From assembly GCA_003541445.1 (NCBI GenBank), contig DPMO01000275.1, forward strand, positions 1-11,779: DNA of 11,779 nucleotides, given 5' to 3'. Of this stretch, positions 1 through 8,339 are shown piece by piece (position 1 is the stretch's first letter; every line of letters begins with the position of its first letter). The stretch is from Clostridiales bacterium (lineage in GTDB: Bacteria; Bacillota; Sulfobacillia; UBA995; UBA9673). Made by a program: the position numbers and the translations under genes. The notes below the pieces were generated by a model. That model worked only from the letters and a program-made list of their open reading frames with translations. It made no database searches and had not been told where the DNA came from.

Positions 1-620
1 GGGTAAATGTTGCGGCTTAGGTCCAGCTGGCTTTCCCGAAGGGTCACCAGCCCGTCGCCAGGCTGGCGGTTTCCCTTTAAGACCCTCCCTGCCCTGTCGC
101 CAACAGCAGTGCTGGATTGCCACTAAGACCGCACTGTAATCCCCAGCATGCCTCCACGTGAGTGGAACAGCCTAGGAGTTTTCCTCGACAGCGCCGTGCG
201 CTTCTTAGCCTTTTTTGCGGACCTTGGTTTCGGCCGCACTGTAGGTCGGCCTCGTCCAGGGCCCTTGGACCAGACCGATGAAGCGACCGTCCGCCAAAGC
301 CGCTCAAGGCAGGCTACGCTGCACCCAGTTTGAGCCCGAATGCAGGTTCAACCCCAAGCCATAGCCAGCCTTCTCAGCCTCGCCACGCGCTTGGGCCTCC
401 GCGGAGCGAGGGTCCCACCCGCATGCCTTTACGGGCTGCCCCCGCTCCTTAACTCCCAGCACCAACCCCCGACTGGGCGTCGAAGGCCAGCACCAGGAAC
501 TTCATCGATATGCCCTTGGCGGATTTTTAGCCCCGCCCTTAGAAGCGGCGGCGCCGACTAGGATACTGCGCCACCCTCCTCCTAACTTTGTCGGGTGAAC
601 CTGGAAGCGACTGAAAAGCG
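1..620 (-). ncRNA. ole: Probable OLE RNA (large structured noncoding RNA), 3' end at or just beyond window edge
   Basis: No believable protein gene lies here: frames are short, lack a good ribosome site and resemble no known family. A strong promoter (626-654) directs leftward transcription starting near 618-621. The RNA would be highly structured. The 5' and 3' ends can pair (597-608 with 15-24, ten pairs, one G-U, a two-base CC bulge). Further helices are 554-558 with 590-594 stacked on 559-563 with 580-584, 533-537 with 547-551, 403-408 with 443-448 enclosing 418-421 with 432-435, 254-258 with 266-270, 107-112 with 131-136, and 47-52 with 61-66. Known of the family: OLE RNA is about 600 nt, occurs in extremophilic or anaerobic Firmicutes, is often encoded just after ispA in the nusB-folD-xseAB-ispA-dxs cluster, and is brought to the membrane by OapA. 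Size, place, strand and structure all agree. The identification is inferred from context; I could not align it to the consensus. RNase P RNA, tmRNA or a decayed mobile element are less likely. Confidence 0.8.
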
Positions 621-625
621 TCTTC

Positions 626-654
626 ATTATAGCATGGGCCGGAGCGACCATCAA
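626..654 (-). promoter_or_regulatory. Strong sigma-A-type promoter with extended -10, driving the downstream noncoding RNA
   Basis: On the minus strand a -35 box TTGATG (649-654) is followed by exactly 17 bases and a perfect TATAAT -10 box (626-631). A TG one base before the -10 box (633-634) makes it an extended -10. Expected transcription start is about 618-621. The -35 box starts 14 bases past the ispA stop codon, so the promoter sits in the gap between ispA and the structured RNA region and gives the RNA its own transcription, independent of the long upstream operon. Confidence 0.85.
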
Positions 655-668
655 TTTACCCGCCGCAG

Positions 669-1547
669 CTAAAGGCCCATGTCGCGGACGGCTTGGCGGA
701 CCAGGGCCGAGGTCTCGCTCGCACTCCCCAGGCGGCGGTCGACGACCGCAAGGCATCTTGCGACGGCCGCCTCCGCCGTCCGCCGGGCGGCCAGCTCCCC
801 CACGTCCCTGGCGTAGTTGAGGGAAGAGGCGTCCTCGCCGGCGTCGCGCACGTCGTCGGCTATCTGGAAGGCAAGCCCGAAGTCCTCGCCCGCCTCCCTG
901 AACTCCGCCGCCCAGGCCTGCCGGTCGGGAACCAGGAGACACGGCGCCGAGAAGGCGAACCCGAACAGCTTCGCTGTCTTCAGACGATGAACCCGCAGGG
1001 CCGCGTGGTCGTCGCCCGGCAGGCCCAGGGCCGCACCGCCGTCCGGATCGAGGTCGGCGTGCTGGCCGCCGGCCATGCCCGTGCTCCCCGCCGCCCGGGC
1101 CAGTTCGGCGATCAGCGCCCCCCAGATACCATCCCCGGTCTCGGCCGCCCGACCCAGGACCTCGAAAGCAAGGGTCAGAAGGGCGTCCCCGGCCAGCACC
1201 GCGTTCCCGCATCCGTAGGCCCTGTGGACCGACGGCACCCCCCGGCGTTCGGGGGCATCGTCCATGCAGGGGAGGTCGTCGTGAACAAGGGAGTAGTTGT
1301 GGATGAGCTCCAGGGCCGTCGCGGCCGGGAGGACCGCATCCTCGTCGACACCGAGGTCGGCGGCGACCGTGAGGAGGACCACCGGACGGAGGCGCTTGCC
1401 GCCACCGCCGCCGAACACGGCATGCCTCATGGCCTCATGCAGGACGGCCGGCGGCATGTCCCCCGACGGGACGGCGGCCTCCAGCGACGCATTGACCGCG
1501 GCCAGGCGCCTCTCGTAGGCCTGCCGGCCCCCTCGCTCGCTCATCAC
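669..1547 (-). CDS. ispA: Polyprenyl (farnesyl/geranyl) diphosphate synthase
   Basis: Trans-isoprenyl diphosphate synthase, 292 residues, normal length. It condenses isopentenyl diphosphate with allylic diphosphates to make C15 (possibly C20) chains for quinones, carotenoids or undecaprenyl precursors, in the cytoplasm. Visible motifs: GKRLRP (50-55), first aspartate-rich motif DDLPCMD (90-96) of the bacterial type with two extra residues between the aspartates, the KT pair (190-191), and the second aspartate-rich motif DDVRD (231-235). After the first motif the usual run of acidic residues (DDDDLRRG) is replaced by DDAPERRG, a mild deviation that keeps the catalytic aspartates. The start is GTG at 1547 or the adjacent ATG at 1544; both overlap the xseB stop, so translation is probably coupled. 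It is the last protein gene before the structured RNA region. Confidence 0.95.
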   Translation of the reverse strand: MMSERGGRQAYERRLAAVNASLEAAVPSGDMPPAVLHEAMRHAVFGGGGGKRLRPVVLLTVAADLGVDEDAVLPAATALELIHNYSLVHDDLPCMDDAPERRGVPSVHRAYGCGNAVLAGDALLTLAFEVLGRAAETGDGIWGALIAELARAAGSTGMAGGQHADLDPDGGAALGLPGDDHAALRVHRLKTAKLFGFAFSAPCLLVPDRQAWAAEFREAGEDFGLAFQIADDVRDAGEDASSLNYARDVGELAARRTAEAAVARCLAVVDRRLGSASETSALVRQAVRDMGL

Positions 1548-1831
1548 GCGTCGTCTTCCCCCGCATCTCCGGGCTCGAAGGGCCTGAGGACCGTCCCACC
1601 GGCGCCGTCGGCCACGACCTCGTCGATTCTCGCCTGGGCCTCCTCGAGCTTGGCGGTGAGGAGCCGGGAGAGGCGTATCCCTTCCTCGAAGAGCTCGAGG
1701 GCCGTCTCGAGCGGCTCGTCACCCTTCTCCAGCCTCGCCACGACCGCCTCGAGTCTGGCCAGGGCTTCTTCAAAGCTCAGGTCCTCGGCCGGGGCTCCGA
1801 CCGGAACACCGGCACCCTTCGCCTCTGTCAC
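1544..1831 (-). CDS. xseB: Exodeoxyribonuclease VII small subunit
   Basis: 95 residues, slightly longer than the usual 75-85. The core LSFEEALARLEAVVARLEKG (about 18-37) followed by a second helix with LEEGIRLSRL-like spacing (LFEEGIRLSRLL, about 47-58) is the helical hairpin typical of XseB. It binds the large subunit to form exonuclease VII, which degrades single-stranded DNA from both ends into oligonucleotides. The tail after about residue 75 is acidic and nonconserved. Start is GTG at 1831, three bases after the xseA stop; a purine-rich Shine-Dalgarno (GGAGAAGGG) lies inside the last xseA codons. The stop overlaps the ispA start, so xseA, xseB and ispA are a tight translational unit. Confidence 0.95.
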   Translation of the reverse strand: MTEAKGAGVPVGAPAEDLSFEEALARLEAVVARLEKGDEPLETALELFEEGIRLSRLLTAKLEEAQARIDEVVADGAGGTVLRPFEPGDAGEDDA

Positions 1832-1834
1832 GGC

Positions 1835-3052
1835 CTACCCTTCTCCTTCCATGAGGTCTGCCTTGCGCCTCGCGCCGCCGACGGTGCAGTCGATGACGCC
1901 ATCCCTCACCTCGACCTCGACGGCGTCGCCCGGTCGGACGAGAGCCACCGAACCGACCACCTTCCCGTCCGCGGCCCGGCGGCACACCGCGTAGCCTCTG
2001 GCCAGGACGGCGAGAGGACTGAGGGCCTCCAGGCGTCCGGCCAGCGCGTCCCGCCTCATGCGGCAGGCCTCGACCTGCCGCGTGAACGAGAGGAGGGCGT
2101 TGCGGGAGAGGTCGTCGACACGTTGACGGCGCGAGTCGAGGATGCGCGACGGGCGGGCCAGGGCCGAGGAAAGCGAGAGCCGTTCGACGGCCTTCATCCT
2201 CTCGGCGACCAGGGCGCGGAGGGCCCTCTCGAGGCGCCCCGTCAGCACACCCACCTTCCAGGAGAGGTCGGCCTTCCGCGGGACGGCCATCTCGGCGGCA
2301 TTGGAAGGGGTCGCCGCCCGCCTGTCGGCCGCAAGGTCGGCTATGGTCACATCGGTCTCGTGGCCCACGCCGCACACCACAGGGTGGCGGCAGGCCCGGA
2401 TGGCCCGCGCCAGGGCCTCGTCGTTGAAGGCCCAGAGTTCCTCGATGGACCCTCCGCCGCGCGCCAGGATGACGACGTCGATGTCGTCCCTGGCGCTCAG
2501 AAGCTCGAGCGCCCGGATGATGTCCGCCGGGGCGCCGTCACCCTGCACCAGCGCCGGGGAAAGGACCAGGTGGATGTTCGGGTAGCGGCGCCGGGCGACG
2601 GTGACGATGTCCCGCAGGGCGGCTCCCGTGGGGGAGGTCACGATTCCCACCCGCCGGGGGAGCGAAGGGAGCTCACGCTTCAAGGCCTCATCGAAGAGCC
2701 CTTCGTCGGCCAGCTTCCTCTTGAGCTGCTCGAAGGCCAGGTAGAGAGAGCCCATCCCTGCGGGCTCCATCTCCCGGACGTAGAGCTGGTACTGACCGTC
2801 CCGTTCGTAGACACTGACGCGTCCCCCGGCGATGACCTCGAGCCCATTCTCGGGTCTGAAGGCGAGCCTCTGGTTGGCCTTCCTGAACATGACCGCGCGG
2901 ACGGAGGCCGTGGCGTCCTTCAGCGTGAAGTACATGTGCCCCGACGTATGGTGGCGGAAGTTGGAAATCTCTCCCTTGACCCATACGTCGGCCAGGAAGG
3001 GGTCACCGTCGAGGAGCCCCTTCACGTAGGAAGTGAGCTCCCCGACGGTCAT
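1835..3052 (-). CDS. xseA: Exodeoxyribonuclease VII large subunit
   Basis: 405 residues from the chosen ATG, shorter than the roughly 450 of E. coli or B. subtilis; the shortfall appears to be in the C-terminal coiled-coil region. Residues 1-100 form the OB-fold nucleic-acid-binding domain (TVGELTSYVKGLL, WVKGEISNF, GHMYFTLKD). The catalytic domain follows, with VTSPTGAALRDI (138-149), RGGGSIEELWAFNDE (198-212) and VGHETDVTIADLAADRRAATPSNAAE split by the active-site aspartates (229-254). The C-terminal part has heptad-like helices and ends in the conserved LARGYAV segment. It is the catalytic subunit of exonuclease VII with XseB. Start choice is uncertain: the ATG at 3052 fits family alignments, but the nearest strong Shine-Dalgarno (AGGAGG) lies about 28 bases upstream. 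A second in-frame ATG at 3124, preceded by GAAGG, would add 24 residues not typical of the family. Confidence 0.95.
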   Translation of the reverse strand: MTVGELTSYVKGLLDGDPFLADVWVKGEISNFRHHTSGHMYFTLKDATASVRAVMFRKANQRLAFRPENGLEVIAGGRVSVYERDGQYQLYVREMEPAGMGSLYLAFEQLKRKLADEGLFDEALKRELPSLPRRVGIVTSPTGAALRDIVTVARRRYPNIHLVLSPALVQGDGAPADIIRALELLSARDDIDVVILARGGGSIEELWAFNDEALARAIRACRHPVVCGVGHETDVTIADLAADRRAATPSNAAEMAVPRKADLSWKVGVLTGRLERALRALVAERMKAVERLSLSSALARPSRILDSRRQRVDDLSRNALLSFTRQVEACRMRRDALAGRLEALSPLAVLARGYAVCRRAADGKVVGSVALVRPGDAVEVEVRDGVIDCTVGGARRKADLMEGEG

Positions 3053-3135
3053 GATTCGCCTGTCGTGCCTTATCGGCGCCCCTCCTCTCGGCCGGAGCCG
3101 GCCCGGGGCGTCGGACCGGAGCATACCGGAGACCT

Positions 3136-3990
3136 TCAGGCCAGCGTCCTCTCGGCCGCCAGGACGGTGTTCTTCATGAGCATCGTGATGGTCATCGGCC
3201 CGACTCCGCCGGGCACGGGGGTGATGGCTGAGGCCACCTCGAGCGCGGCGTCGAAATCGACGTCCCCGACGAGCTTGCCGCCCTCGATGCGGTTCACCCC
3301 CACGTCGATGACCACCGCGCCGGGCTTGATCATGTCGGCCGTGATCATCCTCGGCCTTCCGACAGCAGCGACCAGGACGTCCGCCCGCCGGCACTCACCC
3401 GCCAGGTCGGTCGTCCGCGAATGGCAGATGGTCACCGTCGCGTGCCTGGAAAGAAGAAGCATGGCCACCGGCTTGCCGACGATGTTGGACCGCCCGACGA
3501 CGGTCGCGTTCTTCCCCTTGAGCTCCACCCCCGTCCGGTCGAGCAGCTCCATGATGCCGTTGGGGGTGCAGGGGATGAAGCATTCCTCACCTATGTGGAG
3601 CCGGCCGATATTCACCGGGTGGAAACCGTCGACATCCTTCTTGGGGTCGATGGCGAAGATGACCTTGTTCTCGTCGATGTGGTCCGGCAGCGGCAACTGC
3701 ACCAGGATGCCGTGGATCTTCGGGTTCTTGTTGAAGTCCTCCACCATCTTGAGGACCTCGGCCTCGGTGGTCGAAGCCGGCACGCGCAGGACCTCGGAGT
3801 AGATGCCCACCTGCCCGGCCGCCTTCTCCTTGCCCTTGACGTAGGAGTGCGAGGCGGGGTCGTCGCCCACCAGGATGACGCCCAGGCCGGGGACGAGCCC
3901 GTGCTTCTCCTTCAACTCGGCCACCCGTTCCGCCAGCTCCTGGCGGATCGAGGCCGAGACTTCCTTTCCGCTGATGATCTTCGCCGTCAT
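3136..3990 (-). CDS. folD: Bifunctional methylenetetrahydrofolate dehydrogenase / methenyltetrahydrofolate cyclohydrolase
   Basis: 284 residues, standard FolD length. It interconverts 5,10-methylene-, 5,10-methenyl- and 10-formyl-tetrahydrofolate, using NADP+ (sometimes NAD+), in the cytoplasm. The catalytic residues fall at the same numbers as in E. coli FolD: Tyr50 and Lys54 in SYVKGKEK, Gln98 in VQLPLP, Asp121 in DVDGFHPVN. The cofactor-binding loop [11 protein letters not shown] and the C-terminal signature [10 protein letters not shown] are intact. The start ATG at 3990 is fixed by a strong GGAGGT six bases upstream. The frame stays open upstream and encodes a hydrophobic, signal-peptide-like stretch beginning with TTG at 4089; I regard that as untranslated leader. 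In acetogens FolD serves the methyl branch of the Wood-Ljungdahl pathway; elsewhere it serves purine and formyl-Met-tRNA synthesis. The window does not tell which applies. Confidence 0.97.
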   Translation of the reverse strand: MTAKIISGKEVSASIRQELAERVAELKEKHGLVPGLGVILVGDDPASHSYVKGKEKAAGQVGIYSEVLRVPASTTEAEVLKMVEDFNKNPKIHGILVQLPLPDHIDENKVIFAIDPKKDVDGFHPVNIGRLHIGEECFIPCTPNGIMELLDRTGVELKGKNATVVGRSNIVGKPVAMLLLSRHATVTICHSRTTDLAGECRRADVLVAAVGRPRMITADMIKPGAVVIDVGVNRIEGGKLVGDVDFDAALEVASAITPVPGGVGPMTITMLMKNTVLAAERTLA

Positions 3991-3996
3991 TGTTTG

Positions 3997-4002
3997 ACCT
4001 CC
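3997..4002 (-). promoter_or_regulatory. Shine-Dalgarno site of folD
   Basis: GGAGGT on the minus strand, six bases before the ATG at 3990. It decides the folD start against the longer in-frame reading that begins at 4089. Confidence 0.85.
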
Positions 4003-4108
4003 ATCCCTGGGGTCACCGGCCGCAGGCCGGCCCTGCCCGCTTGAAAGCGGCAGTAGGAGGAAAAGGACGAAAAGAGGCATCCGCCGCAAGCGGCCGGGTC
4101 GCCCCTCC

Positions 4109-6387
<2,279 letters not shown>

Positions 6388-6459
6388 GGCTTCGGTTCTC
6401 TCTCCCGTAGCAGCAAGATGTGATGTCTGTGCCAAGCTGGACCCGTGTGCCTGAGGCTC

Positions 6460-6927
6460 CTATCCCTCCTTTCCGCGGCCGGGAGACGTCTCCAGGCTCG
6501 AGGCGATCTTCCCCAGGATGCCGTTGATGAACCGGCCGGAATCGGGAGTGCTGTACCTCTTGGCCAGCTCGACAGCCTCGTTGATGGAAACGCTCAGGGG
6601 GATGTCGTCGAGGTGGAGCATCTCGTAGAGGGCCAGGCGAAGGATGTTCCGGTCCACGTTGGCCATGCGCTCGAGCGTCCATTCCCGGGCGCAGGCCCTG
6701 AGCCTTGCGTCTATCTCGGGCAGATGGTCGACCGTCCCGCGGAGGAGACGGGCGGCGAACTCCTTGACCTCCGGCGTCAGGACCGCACCGTCGGTCTCCG
6801 GGTCCTCGGGGTCCTCGGTCATCAGCCTGACCACCAGGTCGAAGGCTGTCGACGGGTCACCCCCGGCCACATCCAACTGGAAGATGACCTTCAGGGCCAG
6901 TTCCCGGCTAAGACGTCGGCTCTTCAA
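6460..6927 (-). CDS. nusB: Transcription antitermination factor NusB
   Basis: 155 residues, an all-helical RNA-binding protein that with NusE (ribosomal protein S10) binds boxA and keeps RNA polymerase processive on rRNA operons. Recognisable segments: SRRLSRELALKVIFQLD at the N-terminus (3-19), VDRNILRLALYEML (91-104), and the signature SINEAVELAKRYSTPDSGRFINGIL (114-138). The middle (about 38-50) has a short acidic insertion (TEDPEDPETDG). The start is TTG at 6927, which gives the family's usual MxSRR beginning; only a weak GGGGG ribosome site precedes it, suggesting modest translation or coupling. Neighbours on both sides (asp23 trio, folD) are the conserved Firmicutes partners. Confidence 0.96.
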   Translation of the reverse strand: MKSRRLSRELALKVIFQLDVAGGDPSTAFDLVVRLMTEDPEDPETDGAVLTPEVKEFAARLLRGTVDHLPEIDARLRACAREWTLERMANVDRNILRLALYEMLHLDDIPLSVSINEAVELAKRYSTPDSGRFINGILGKIASSLETSPGRGKEG

Positions 6928-6971
6928 GGAGCTAGTCCCCCATACGGCGGATGCTTCGCCGAAGCCATCCC

Positions 6972-7301
6972 CTAGTCGCGGCCCGGAGGGAGAACCCTGT
7001 CAAGGAACTCCAGCAGGCCTTCCTGGTTCTCATCAAGCTTCTTCCCGATGAGGTACCCCGCGACCGCACACGCGGAGATGAAGACCGTCCACAACAGGCC
7101 GAGCCACTTCACGGAGAGGCCGAAAAGGAGTCCTATCGTCACCCCGAGCAACCGACCCCGGTTGCGGCCGGCATAATCGAGGAACGTCTCCAGCCAACCG
7201 TCTCCCCTTCGGCCTCCCGACCGCTCCACCCGCTCCGCGGACACCGCCGGTCCGTGGTCCTCGTGCTCGATGTCGTCATCTGGTCTGTGGAAGACGGCCA
7301 T
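6972..7301 (-). CDS. DUF2273 small membrane protein
   Basis: 109 residues. The N-terminal 45 residues are polar and acidic, followed by two likely membrane helices (about 50-65 and 67-86) and a charged tail. The segment RNRGRLLGVTIGLLFGLSVKWLGLLWTVFI has the pattern of the DUF2273 family, which is regularly encoded beside AmaP and Asp23 in Firmicutes. Role unknown; by association a partner of the membrane-anchored Asp23 complex in cell-envelope stress. The ATG follows the amaP stop directly (stop TAG then ATG), so translation is coupled. Confidence 0.85.
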   Translation of the reverse strand: MAVFHRPDDDIEHEDHGPAVSAERVERSGGRRGDGWLETFLDYAGRNRGRLLGVTIGLLFGLSVKWLGLLWTVFISACAVAGYLIGKKLDENQEGLLEFLDRVLPPGRD

Positions 7302-7841
7302 CTACTCCACCCGCCCGCGCCGGGCCTCGTTGGATATGTTCTCCACGAAAACCTTGACATCCCCGGCCTCGACGCCCACGACGTTCCTGAGGCAGTCGCG
7401 GACGGCCCTCTGGATGTCGCCGGAGACCTCCGGCACGCTCACGTCAGGGCTGATGACCGTCCTGAGACGTACACTCAGCCTTCCGCCGTCCGCCTGGACC
7501 CAGCCCCGCACCCCTCGGACACCCTTGACCTGGCGGGCCACTTTCCGGACCAGGCTCTCCACGGCCGTGACGGAGATCCTGACCTCCCCGAGCTCACTCT
7601 CGTGGACCAGGGTCTGGTCGACCCCTGACCGGTGGAACCCGTAATAGATGAAGCAGACGGAGATGATGAAGGTGATGCCGGCCAGGATGCCTATGAGCCA
7701 GCGTCCCACGTCATCCTTGAGGCTTGTCCAGAAGACCTCCAAAGGGATGAGCCACCCGGCCGCCAGCATGATGGTGACGGCGGAGATGGCGGCCACGATG
7801 AGGGTCATGACGGTGAGAATGATACGGTCGAAAAGGCCCAT
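7302..7841 (-). CDS. amaP: Alkaline shock response membrane anchor protein AmaP
   Basis: 179 residues. Two membrane helices at the N-terminus (about 7-32 and 48-68) joined by a short loop, then a soluble domain of about 110 residues related to Asp23 (VRISVTAVESLVRKVARQVKGV, then RLRTVISPDVSVPEV and VENI). In Staphylococcus aureus AmaP anchors Asp23 to the membrane. The gene overlaps the asp23 stop by one base (TGATG), the arrangement expected of interacting partners made together. The ATG at 7841 is chosen because it starts the hydrophobic helix with MGLFDRI; the open frame extends further upstream only as an overlap with asp23. Confidence 0.9.
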   Translation of the reverse strand: MGLFDRIILTVMTLIVAAISAVTIMLAAGWLIPLEVFWTSLKDDVGRWLIGILAGITFIISVCFIYYGFHRSGVDQTLVHESELGEVRISVTAVESLVRKVARQVKGVRGVRGWVQADGGRLSVRLRTVISPDVSVPEVSGDIQRAVRDCLRNVVGVEAGDVKVFVENISNEARRGRVE

Positions 7842-8260
7842 CACCTGACGCGAGGTCCCTCCTCCCGGCCTTCCTGGCGGAAAGCGACGCCCTGGATATG
7901 GATGTTGACTTCCACCACGTGGAGGCCTGTCATGCTCTCCACGGCCTGTTTGACGCTCTCCTGCACGCGCTGGGCCACTTCGGGGATGCGGACGCCGTAC
8001 TCGACGACGAGAAACAGGTCGAGAGCGGCCTCGCGGGCGCCCACCTCCACCTTGACCCCTTTGGACAGGTTCTTCCGGCCCAGCATGTCGGTGATGCCCC
8101 CGACGATGCCGCCGCTCATGCCGGCCACACCCTCCACCTCGGTGGCCGCTATCCCGGCGATGGTCCCGACGACGTCGTCGGAGATCCGCACGGCTCCGGC
8201 GTCCTTGTCCTCGTCGTCGCACGGGCCCAAGGTCCGCTCGTCCGACTCGCCCACCCCCAA
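7841..8260 (-). CDS. asp23: Asp23/Gls24 family (YqhY-like) protein
   Basis: 139 residues. After an acidic N-terminal tail (1-22, DDEDKD), the Asp23 fold is clear: VRISDDVVGTIAGIAATEVEGV (24-45), GVKVEVGAREAALDLFLVVEYGVRIPEVAQRVQESVKQAVESMTG split across 68-112, and VVEVNIHIQGVAF (115-127). Proteins of this family are linked to cell-envelope and alkaline stress and, as YqhY in B. subtilis, to acetyl-CoA carboxylase control. Here the next gene is its presumed anchor amaP. The TTG at 8260 is the longest start but has no good ribosome site; the GTG at 8254 is an equal alternative. Confidence 0.92.
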   Translation of the reverse strand: MGVGESDERTLGPCDDEDKDAGAVRISDDVVGTIAGIAATEVEGVAGMSGGIVGGITDMLGRKNLSKGVKVEVGAREAALDLFLVVEYGVRIPEVAQRVQESVKQAVESMTGLHVVEVNIHIQGVAFRQEGREEGPRVR

Positions 8261-8339
8261 GAAGGGCCCCTGCCCGCCCGCGTGCGGGGCCTTGTGGTAC
8301 AGGGTTCTGGTATTCGTCCGGCCCCTTTGATTCCCTGCC

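Noticed and set aside
107-210. Resemblance of a GAGGAAAACTCC segment and a GGGAAACCGCC segment to RNase P RNA core motifs
   Set aside because: The order and surrounding conserved RNase P elements do not follow, and the flanking promoter and cluster position fit OLE RNA better. tmRNA ends and a tag-peptide frame are likewise absent.
77-561. Three short open frames (61-76 codons) in the left region, both strands
   Set aside because: No ribosome site at the starts, no family resemblance, mutually overlapping on opposite strands, and composition dominated by the structured RNA sequence.
693-1994. 433-codon plus-strand open frame
   Set aside because: Antisense to ispA, xseB and the end of xseA; long antisense frames are expected in GC-rich coding DNA.
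3053-3394. Long N-terminal extension of the xseA frame overlapping folD
   Set aside because: The extra sequence is Arg/Gly-rich out-of-frame folD sequence, not XseA-like.
2123-3802. 559-codon plus-strand open frame
   Set aside because: Antisense to xseA and folD, both firmly identified; no recognisable family in its own sequence.
4080-4100. GC hairpin followed by T-rich sequence after nfnB, a possible terminator
   Set aside because: The stem's loop is only two bases and the T-rich part is interrupted and about eight bases away; not a convincing intrinsic terminator.
6388-6459. Possible promoter upstream of nfnA (TTGGCA, 17 bases, TGCTAC)
   Set aside because: The -10 match is poor (two of six), so no reliable call.
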